From Pseudomonas sp. (GTDB lineage Bacteria; Pseudomonadota; Gammaproteobacteria; Pseudomonadales; Pseudomonadaceae), in contig SKFV01000010.1 in assembly GCA_007117785.1 (NCBI GenBank), forward strand, positions 1 to 11,562: 11,562 nucleotides of DNA, in the 5' to 3' direction. Position 1 is the first letter of the stretch; every line of letters starts with the position of its first letter. Position numbers and translations under genes: made by a program. Below, piece by piece: positions 6,351-11,562 of the stretch. The notes beneath the pieces are model-generated. The model was given only the letters and a program-made list of their open reading frames with translations, was not told the origin of the DNA and searched no databases.

Positions 6351-7895
6351 ATGCAGCAATTGAATCCTTCCGAAATTAGCGAAATTATCAAGAAGCGTAT
6401 CGATCAACTCGACGTCTCTTCTCAAGCTCGCAATGTCGGTACTGTCGTCAGTGTATCTGACGGTATTGTCCGTATCCACGGCCTGGCCGATGTGATGTAC
6501 GGTGAAATGATCGAATTCCCTGGTGGTGTCTATGGTATGGCACTCAACCTGGAGCAGGACTCGGTCGGTGCGGTAATTCTGGGTGACTACCTCGGCCTGG
6601 CCGAAGGTATGACCGCCAAGTGTACCGGTCGCATTCTGGAAGTTCCGGTTGGCCCTGAGTTGCTCGGTCGCGTCGTTGACGCCCTGGGTAACCCGCTGGA
6701 CGGCAAGGGTACTATCGATGCGAAAGAAACTGACGCGGTCGAGAAAGTCGCCCCGGGTGTGATCTGGCGTAAGTCGGTCGACCAGCCGGTACAAACCGGC
6801 TACAAGTCGGTCGATGCGATGATTCCGATTGGCCGTGGTCAGCGTGAGCTGATCATTGGTGACCGTCAGACCGGTAAAACGGCGATGGCCATCGACGCCA
6901 TCATCAACCAGAAAGATTCCGGCATCAAATGTATCTACGTCGCCGTTGGTCAGAAGCAATCGACCATCGCCAGCGTGGTACGCAAGCTGGAAGAGCACAA
7001 TGCGATGGCACACACCATCGTGGTGGCGGCTTCCGCATCTGATCCGGCATCCCTGCAGTTCCTTGCGCCCTACTCCGGTTGCACCATGGGTGAATATTTC
7101 CGTGACCGCGGCGAAGACGCACTGATCATTTATGATGATCTGTCCAAGCAGGCGGTTGCCTATCGTCAGATCTCCCTGCTGCTGCGCCGCCCACCGGGCC
7201 GTGAAGCCTACCCGGGTGACGTCTTCTATCTCCACAGTCGTCTGCTGGAGCGTGCATCGCGCGTATCGGAAGACTGGGTAGAGAAGCTGACCAATGGCGA
7301 AGTGAAAGGCAAGACCGGTTCTCTGACCGCGCTGCCGATCATTGAAACCCAGGCCGGTGACGTATCTGCTTTCGTACCGACCAACGTGATCTCGATCACC
7401 GATGGTCAGATCTTCCTGGAATCGAACCTGTTCAACTCTGGTGTCCGCCCTGCGGTCAACGCGGGTGTCTCGGTATCGCGGGTAGGTGGTTCGGCACAGA
7501 CCAAGATCGTCAAGAAGCTGTCCGGTGGTATTCGTACCGCGCTGGCTCAGTATCGTGAACTGGCGGCCTTCGCCCAGTTTGCTTCGGACCTCGATGAGGC
7601 AACCCGTAAGCAGCTGGAGCACGGTCAGCGCGTTACCGAGCTGATGAAGCAGGACCAGTATGCGCCGATGTCGGTTGCCGAAATGTCGATCAGCATTTTC
7701 TCTGCCGAAAAAGGCTTCCTGACTGACGTCGAAATGAACAAGATCGGCGCCTTCGAGAAAGCACTGCTCGCTTACTTCAAACGTGATCACGCCGATTTGC
7801 TGGCCAAGATCAACGAGAAGGGCGATTACAACGACGAGATCGAAGCCGGTATCAAGTCTGGCATCGAGAACTTCAAGGCAACCCAAAGCTGGTAA
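6351..7895 (+). CDS. atpA: AtpA, F-type ATP synthase subunit alpha
   Basis: Alpha alternates with beta in the F1 head; its nucleotide sites are non-catalytic, but it supplies an arginine finger to the catalytic site. The 514-residue product has the Walker A motif GDRQTGKT (170-177). DALIIYDDLSKQAVAYRQ (256-273) includes the Walker B strand, SLLLRRPPGREAYPGDVFYL follows, and VSRVGG (375-380) carries the arginine finger R377 (E. coli Arg376). The ending FKATQSW is identical to E. coli. GAGGG at 6339-6343 precedes the ATG at 6351. Another ATG at 6346 is out of frame. Codon bias is strong, which explains a long stop-free stretch on the opposite strand. Confidence 0.98.
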   Translation: MQQLNPSEISEIIKKRIDQLDVSSQARNVGTVVSVSDGIVRIHGLADVMYGEMIEFPGGVYGMALNLEQDSVGAVILGDYLGLAEGMTAKCTGRILEVPVGPELLGRVVDALGNPLDGKGTIDAKETDAVEKVAPGVIWRKSVDQPVQTGYKSVDAMIPIGRGQRELIIGDRQTGKTAMAIDAIINQKDSGIKCIYVAVGQKQSTIASVVRKLEEHNAMAHTIVVAASASDPASLQFLAPYSGCTMGEYFRDRGEDALIIYDDLSKQAVAYRQISLLLRRPPGREAYPGDVFYLHSRLLERASRVSEDWVEKLTNGEVKGKTGSLTALPIIETQAGDVSAFVPTNVISITDGQIFLESNLFNSGVRPAVNAGVSVSRVGGSAQTKIVKKLSGGIRTALAQYRELAAFAQFASDLDEATRKQLEHGQRVTELMKQDQYAPMSVAEMSISIFSAEKGFLTDVEMNKIGAFEKALLAYFKRDHADLLAKINEKGDYNDEIEAGIKSGIENFKATQSW

Positions 7896-7902
7896 GCCGA
7901 GC

Positions 7903-7929
7903 GCGGGGCATGATGCAGTCGTGTCCCGC
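7903..7929 (+). promoter_or_regulatory. Stem-loop between atpA and atpG
   Basis: Seven bases after the atpA stop, GCGGGGCATGA (7903-7913) pairs with TCGTGTCCCGC (7919-7929) around the loop TGCAG: 11 continuous pairs, two of them G-U. No T-run follows, so it is not an intrinsic terminator. It ends about 30 bases before the atpG ribosome-binding site (AAGGTG, 7960-7965). A smaller stem CCCG/CGGG (7939-7950) lies between. The G-U pairs make the structure stronger as RNA than as a DNA palindrome, pointing to an mRNA role such as 3'-end protection of atpA; that role is inferred. Confidence 0.6.
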
Positions 7930-7969
7930 TTCGTGCGACCCGGCTACGGGCTAACCTGAAAGGTGTCAT

Positions 7970-8830
7970 ATGGCAGGCGCAAAAGAGATTCGCACCAAGA
8001 TTGCGAGTATTAAAAGTACGCAGAAGATCACCAGCGCGATGGAAAAGGTCGCGGTCAGTAAAATGCGCAGAGCACAACAGCGCATGACCGCCAGCCGTCC
8101 GTACGCTGAGCGTATCAGCCAGGTAATTGGCCATCTGGCCAATGCCAACCCCGAGTACAAGCACTCCTTTATGCAGGAGCGCACGGTCAAACGGGTTGGC
8201 TATATCGTGGTGAGTACCGATCGTGGTCTCTGCGGTGGTCTGAACACTAACCTGTTCAAGGCCCTGGTTCAGAACATGAAGGGATGGCGCGATCAGAGTG
8301 TTGAAACTGACCTCTGTGTGATCGGTAGCAAGGGCGCCAGCTTCTTCCGCAGCTTTGGCGGCAACGTGGTAGCAGCGATCACGAATCTGGGTGAAGCACC
8401 GGCCCTGAATGACCTGATCGGCAGCATCAAGGTGATGCTGGATGCGTACCAGGAAGGCCGTATCGATCGCTTGTATCTGGTCTCCAATGGGTTTGTAAAC
8501 ACCATGGTTCAGCAGCCCAAGGTCGAGCAGATGATTCCCCTGGTTCCGACCAGTAAGGAAGAGCTGCAGGGTCACTGGGATTATGTCTATGAACCCGATG
8601 CCCAGATGCTGCTGGATGGTCTGTTGACCCGTTACATCGAGTCGCAGGTCTATCAGTCAGTGATCGAAAACAATGCTTGTGAACAAGCGGCCCGGATGAT
8701 CGCGATGAAAAGCGCGACTGACAACGCCGGTGAGCTCATCGACAATTTGCAGCTCATCTACAACAAGGCACGTCAGTCGGCGATCACCCAGGAAATTTCG
8801 GAAATCGTTGGCGGCGCCGCCGCGGTTTAA
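7970..8830 (+). CDS. atpG: AtpG, F-type ATP synthase subunit gamma (rotor shaft)
   Basis: Gamma is the asymmetric central shaft whose rotation drives the beta subunits through their conformations. The 286-residue product has the two conserved terminal helices. The N-terminal one reads KEIRTKIASIKSTQKITSAM (5-24), followed by VAVSKMRRAQ. The C-terminal one contains EQAARMIAMKSATDNA (238-253) and ends in QEISEIVGGAAAV, almost as in E. coli. STDRGLCGGLN (82-92) is the central family signature. The ATG at 7970 is preceded by AAGGTG at 7960-7965. The 74-base gap before it is one of the largest in the operon and holds a stem-loop. Confidence 0.97.
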   Translation: MAGAKEIRTKIASIKSTQKITSAMEKVAVSKMRRAQQRMTASRPYAERISQVIGHLANANPEYKHSFMQERTVKRVGYIVVSTDRGLCGGLNTNLFKALVQNMKGWRDQSVETDLCVIGSKGASFFRSFGGNVVAAITNLGEAPALNDLIGSIKVMLDAYQEGRIDRLYLVSNGFVNTMVQQPKVEQMIPLVPTSKEELQGHWDYVYEPDAQMLLDGLLTRYIESQVYQSVIENNACEQAARMIAMKSATDNAGELIDNLQLIYNKARQSAITQEISEIVGGAAAV

Positions 8831-8864
8831 CGGTCAGGTTTCAAACTTTTAGAGGAACCAACAC

Positions 8865-10244
8865 ATGAGTAGCGGACGTATCGTTCAAATCATCGGCGCC
8901 GTCATCGACGTGGAATTTTCCCGCGAAGACGTGCCGAAGATCTATGACGCGCTGCAGGTGGAGGGTCATGAAGACCTGACACTCGAAGTGCAACAGCAAT
9001 TGGGTGACGGCGTAGTTCGCGCCATCGCCATGGGTACCACCGAAGGCCTCAAGCGTGGCATCAATGTCAGCAACACTGGCACCGCCATCAGCGTACCGGT
9101 CGGCATCAAGACCCTGGGTCGCATCATGGACGTGCTGGGTCGCCCGATTGATGAAGCTGGCCCCATCGGTGAGGAAGAGCGCTGGGAAATCCACCGCAAG
9201 GCCCCTTCCTATTCCGAACAGGCAGGCTCCAACGAGCTGCTGGAAACCGGGATCAAGGTCATCGATTTGATGTGTCCTTTCGCTAAGGGCGGTAAGGTCG
9301 GTCTGTTCGGTGGTGCCGGTGTCGGTAAAACCGTCAACATGATGGAGCTGATCCGCAACATCGCCATCGAGCACAGCGGTTATTCTGTATTTGCCGGTGT
9401 GGGTGAGCGTACTCGTGAAGGTAACGACTTCTATCACGAGATGAAGGACTCCAACGTACTCGACAAGGTTGCCCTGGTTTACGGTCAGATGAATGAGCCG
9501 CCAGGTAACCGACTGCGTGTGGCACTGACTGGCCTGACCATGGCCGAGAAGTTCCGTGACGAAGGTCGTGACGTACTGCTGTTCATCGATAACATCTATC
9601 GTTATACCCTGGCCGGTACCGAAGTATCTGCCCTGTTGGGTCGTATGCCGTCAGCGGTAGGTTACCAGCCGACGCTGGCTGAAGAGATGGGTGTTCTGCA
9701 GGAACGTATCACTTCGACCAAGACTGGCTCGATCACGTCCATCCAGGCGGTATACGTACCGGCGGATGACTTGACTGACCCGTCGCCGGCGACCACCTTC
9801 GCCCACCTGGATGCGACCGTGGTACTGTCGCGTGATATCGCTTCCCTGGGTATCTACCCGGCGGTAGATCCGCTCGACTCCACCAGTCGTCAGCTGGATC
9901 CGCTGATCATCGGTCAGGAACATTACGACATCGCCCGTAATGTGCAGTATGTTCTGCAGCGCTACAAAGAGCTGAAAGACATCATTGCCATTCTGGGTAT
10001 GGACGAACTGTCCGAAGAAGACAAGCAACTGGTAGCCCGCGCTCGTAAGATGCAGCGCTTCCTGTCGCAACCGTTCTTCGTGGCCGAAGTCTTTACCGGC
10101 GCACCCGGTAAGTATGTGTCCTTGAAAGATACCATTCGTGCCTTCCAGGGCATCCTCAATGGCGACTATGACCACCTGCCCGAGCAGGCGTTCTACATGG
10201 TCGGCACCATTGATGAAGCGATCGAGAAAGCGAAGAAAATGTAA
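8865..10244 (+). CDS. atpD: AtpD, F-type ATP synthase subunit beta (catalytic)
   Basis: Beta carries the catalytic sites that make ATP. The 459-residue product is full length and follows E. coli numbering closely. Walker A is GGAGVGKT (149-156, K155). The catalytic glutamate and its arginine are in VGERTREGNDFY (179-190, E181 and R182). Walker B and the neighbouring Arg are in LLFIDNIYRYT (238-248, D242 and R246). Y331 in GIYPAVDP stacks on adenine, and DELSEED (380-386) is the lever that touches gamma. The ATG at 8865 follows AGAGGA (8851-8856). The leader is short and AT-rich with no visible hairpin. No residue I checked is out of line. Confidence 0.98.
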   Translation: MSSGRIVQIIGAVIDVEFSREDVPKIYDALQVEGHEDLTLEVQQQLGDGVVRAIAMGTTEGLKRGINVSNTGTAISVPVGIKTLGRIMDVLGRPIDEAGPIGEEERWEIHRKAPSYSEQAGSNELLETGIKVIDLMCPFAKGGKVGLFGGAGVGKTVNMMELIRNIAIEHSGYSVFAGVGERTREGNDFYHEMKDSNVLDKVALVYGQMNEPPGNRLRVALTGLTMAEKFRDEGRDVLLFIDNIYRYTLAGTEVSALLGRMPSAVGYQPTLAEEMGVLQERITSTKTGSITSIQAVYVPADDLTDPSPATTFAHLDATVVLSRDIASLGIYPAVDPLDSTSRQLDPLIIGQEHYDIARNVQYVLQRYKELKDIIAILGMDELSEEDKQLVARARKMQRFLSQPFFVAEVFTGAPGKYVSLKDTIRAFQGILNGDYDHLPEQAFYMVGTIDEAIEKAKKM

Positions 10245-10249
10245 TGGTA

Positions 10250-10269
10250 GCGCCCGTGCAAGCGGGCGC
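10250..10269 (+). promoter_or_regulatory. Stem-loop between atpD and atpC
   Basis: GCGCCCG (10250-10256) pairs perfectly with CGGGCGC (10263-10269) around the loop TGCAAG, starting 5 bases after the atpD stop. No T-run follows. It ends only 6 bases before the atpC ribosome-binding site GAGG (10276-10279). In addition to protecting the atpD 3' end it could slow ribosome entry on atpC or couple atpC translation to atpD. All seven pairs are Watson-Crick, six of them G-C at both arms' cores. The function is inferred. Confidence 0.6.
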
Positions 10270-10286
10270 AGAACCGAGGCAATATT

Positions 10287-10730
10287 ATGGCTATGACAGT
10301 GCACTGCGATATTGTTAGCGCGGAAGAAGAGCTGTTCTCCGGCCTGGTCGAAATGGTTGTGGCGCATGGCAACATGGGTGATCTGGGTATTCTGCCTGGT
10401 CACACGCCACTGCTGACCGATCTCAAGCCGGGCCCGGTTCGGGTGATCCGTCAGGATGGCAGCGAAGAGGTGTATTACATCTCCGGTGGCTACCTGGAAG
10501 TTCAGCCGAGCATGGTCAAGGTGCTTGCCGACACGGCTATCCGTGCTGGTGACATCGACGAAGCAGCTGCTGTGGAAGCAAAGAAAGCCGCAGAGAAAGC
10601 CCTCAACGAGAAAGGCGCCGAGTTCGATTATGGTTCGGCCTCAGCCCGTCTCGCCGAGGCCGCAGCCCAGCTGCGGACCGTGCAGGAAATGCGCAAGAAG
10701 TATGGTGGACCGCCGCTTAATAACCGGTAA
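10287..10730 (+). CDS. atpC: AtpC, F-type ATP synthase subunit epsilon
   Basis: Epsilon joins gamma to the c-ring and can inhibit ATP hydrolysis through its C-terminal helices. The 147-residue product starts MAMTVHCDIVSAEEELFSGL, matching the E. coli MAMT and the Pseudomonas VHCDIVSAE wording. The N-terminal beta-sandwich (about 1-86) contains GDLGILPGHTPLLTDLKPGPV (31-51 region) and YYISGGYLEVQP. The Ala-rich C-terminal region (about 90-139) forms two helices, with ARLAEAAAQLRTVQ near the end. The ATG at 10287 has GAGG at 10276-10279; a second in-frame ATG at 10293 would lose two residues and is less likely. It is the last gene of the operon, with an intrinsic terminator directly behind it. 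Confidence 0.97.
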   Translation: MAMTVHCDIVSAEEELFSGLVEMVVAHGNMGDLGILPGHTPLLTDLKPGPVRVIRQDGSEEVYYISGGYLEVQPSMVKVLADTAIRAGDIDEAAAVEAKKAAEKALNEKGAEFDYGSASARLAEAAAQLRTVQEMRKKYGGPPLNNR

Positions 10731-10733
10731 CGA

Positions 10734-10760
10734 GAAAGGCAGCTTCGGCTGCCTTTTTTC
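10734..10760 (+). terminator. Intrinsic terminator of the atp operon
   Basis: GGCAGC (10738-10743) pairs with GCTGCC (10748-10753) around the very stable tetraloop TTCG. Three A-T pairs (AAA 10735-10737 with TTT) extend the stem, and the strand continues as a run of six T (10754-10759) plus CTT. It begins 3 bases after the atpC stop. This is a textbook Rho-independent terminator that separates atp from glmU. Confidence 0.95.
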
Positions 10761-10795
10761 TTGTCTGCATCCTGACCCCAATGGCCGCGTTGCTT

Positions 10796-10804
10796 TGTTA
10801 TCAT
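10796..10804 (+). promoter_or_regulatory. Possible extended -10 promoter for glmU
   Basis: TGTTATCAT contains the extended -10 pattern TGn followed by TATCAT (10799-10804, five of six to TATAAT). No good -35 lies 16-18 bases upstream, which extended -10 promoters tolerate. The strong terminator just before it means glmU needs its own start, and the gap of 78 bases offers few alternatives (a weaker pair is TTGCTT at 10790 with TATTGC at 10813). Transcription would begin near 10811. Confidence 0.35.
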
Positions 10805-10838
10805 CAAGTTTTTATTGCTATTGCCTAAAGGATTTTCA

Positions 10839-11562
10839 ATGAAACTGCATGTTGTCATTCTCGCCGCCGGCCAGGGCACACGTATGCGCTCTGCGTTGCC
10901 AAAGGTACTGCACCCGGTGGCGGGCAAACCCATGCTCGGGCATGCACTGGACTGCGCACGTGCCATGCAACCAGAGCGGATTCATGTGGTTATCGGACAT
11001 GGTGCTGACCTGGTTCGTGAGCGACTGGCAGCAGAGGATATCAATTGGGTCGAGCAGACCGAACAATTGGGTACCGGGCATGCCGTAGCCCAGGCATTGC
11101 CGCAATTGACCGGTGCGGATCAGATATTGGTGCTCTATGGCGATGTACCCTTGTTGCAGCACAGCACTTTGCAACAGCTCAGCCAGCAGGCGGCCAGTAG
11201 CTCACTCGGCTTGTTGACGGTGCAGATGCGGGACCCAAGCGGTTATGGGCGGATTGTGCGTGATGCGGCAGATCGGGTGCAGGCCATTGTAGAACAGAAG
11301 GATGCCAGCGCAGAACAGCTGCTGATTCGCGAAGGGAATACCGGCATTATGGCAATACCGGGCAGTCAGGCGCATAACTGGCTGACCAGCCTGTCCAGTG
11401 ACAATGCTCAGGGTGAATATTATCTGACCGATGTGGTCGCGTTGGCAGTCGAACAGGGTGTACCGGTCAAAGTGGTGCATGCCAGTGATGAAGAGGAAGT
11501 CCTCGGTGCCAACAATCGTCAGCAACTGGCAACCCTGGAGCGCAGCTTCCAGCGTCGTCAGG
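10839..11562 (+). CDS. glmU: GlmU, bifunctional GlcN-1-P acetyltransferase / GlcNAc-1-P uridyltransferase, N-terminal part
   Basis: GlmU makes UDP-N-acetylglucosamine, the precursor of peptidoglycan and lipopolysaccharide. The window holds its first 241 residues, essentially the whole uridyltransferase domain; the left-handed beta-helix acetyltransferase domain lies beyond the right edge. Visible motifs are VVILAAGQGTRM then LPKVLHPVAGKPM (5-32, nucleotide-binding loop and Lys), EQLGTGHA (75-82), LYGDVPLL (99-106, metal-binding D102, E. coli Asp105) and GYGRIV (135-140). NTGI (167-170), GEYYLTD (192-198) and GANNRQQL (223-230, second metal ligand Asn) follow. The motif usually read as E-(I/V)-N-T-G-I is EGNTGI here, a mild change. 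ATG at 10839 has TAAAGGA at 10826-10832. atpC-glmU is the usual Pseudomonas neighbourhood. Confidence 0.96.
   Translation, partial: MKLHVVILAAGQGTRMRSALPKVLHPVAGKPMLGHALDCARAMQPERIHVVIGHGADLVRERLAAEDINWVEQTEQLGTGHAVAQALPQLTGADQILVLYGDVPLLQHSTLQQLSQQAASSSLGLLTVQMRDPSGYGRIVRDAADRVQAIVEQKDASAEQLLIREGNTGIMAIPGSQAHNWLTSLSSDNAQGEYYLTDVVALAVEQGVPVKVVHASDEEEVLGANNRQQLATLERSFQRRQ

Noticed and set aside
6186..7886. 566-codon open frame on the minus strand across atpH and atpA
   Set aside because: It is aligned codon-for-codon with atpA and atpH on the plus strand, so its stops would need the sense codons TTA, CTA or TCA, which strongly biased genes avoid. It ends exactly where atpH uses a rare CTA (6186-6188). 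The protein resembles no family I know.
7826..8575. 249-codon minus-strand open frame over atpG
   Set aside because: Lies inside a complete, well-conserved gamma gene; no independent support.
9651..10403. 250-codon minus-strand open frame over atpD and the start of atpC
   Set aside because: A shadow of a strongly codon-biased gene for the same reason; no ribosome-binding site of note and no recognisable motif.
1..11562. Replication origin, DnaA-box cluster, mobile element, CRISPR, tRNA or rRNA
   Set aside because: The neighbourhood is usually near oriC, but no DnaA-box cluster (TTATCCACA type), no transposase, no direct-repeat array and no RNA gene was seen. The window is almost fully accounted for by core genes.

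Overview
The window is a conserved chromosomal core segment from a gammaproteobacterium. The gene order mnmG-rsmG-parA-parB-atpI-B-E-F-H-A-G-D-C-glmU, all on the + strand, is the order found near the replication origin of Pseudomonas. Several products (RsmG, ParA, ParB, AtpI, AtpF, AtpC) also read as Pseudomonas-like in wording and length. Base composition looks mid-50s percent GC by eye (not counted), which would be low for classical Pseudomonas. A Pseudomonadaceae relative such as a marine or halotolerant lineage is therefore a reasonable guess, but the genus cannot be fixed from this window.

Layout. Positions 1-3496 hold the 3' part of mnmG (tRNA wobble-uridine modification), rsmG (16S rRNA methylation) and parA-parB (chromosome segregation), packed with almost no spacing. 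Positions 3497-3691 are the only substantial gap. It holds an imperfect hairpin just after parB, a good sigma-70 promoter (TTGAAC, 17 bp, TATACT) and a strong hairpin in the leader of the next operon. Positions 3692-10730 are the complete nine-gene F-type ATP synthase operon: membrane genes first (I, a, c, b), then the F1 genes (delta, alpha, gamma, beta, epsilon). A textbook intrinsic terminator follows at 10734-10760. From 10839 the 5' part of glmU (UDP-GlcNAc synthesis) runs off the right edge, with its own weak candidate promoter.

How it works together. The atp genes encode the complete proton-driven ATP synthase, and the key catalytic and proton-path residues I looked for are present: the a-subunit Arg, the c-subunit Asp, both Walker A motifs, the beta Glu and the alpha arginine finger. 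I see no frameshift, insertion, mobile element, CRISPR array, tRNA or rRNA.

No undescribed protein system is visible. The most interesting signal is in the non-coding gaps of the atp operon. The three larger hairpins inside the operon lie directly behind atpE, atpA and atpD, the genes for the three subunits made in the highest copy (c-ring, alpha3, beta3). The one behind atpE can fold in two competing ways. atpE is also preceded by an AU-rich, apparently unstructured leader. Together these look like a cis-encoded stoichiometry programme; that reading is inference.
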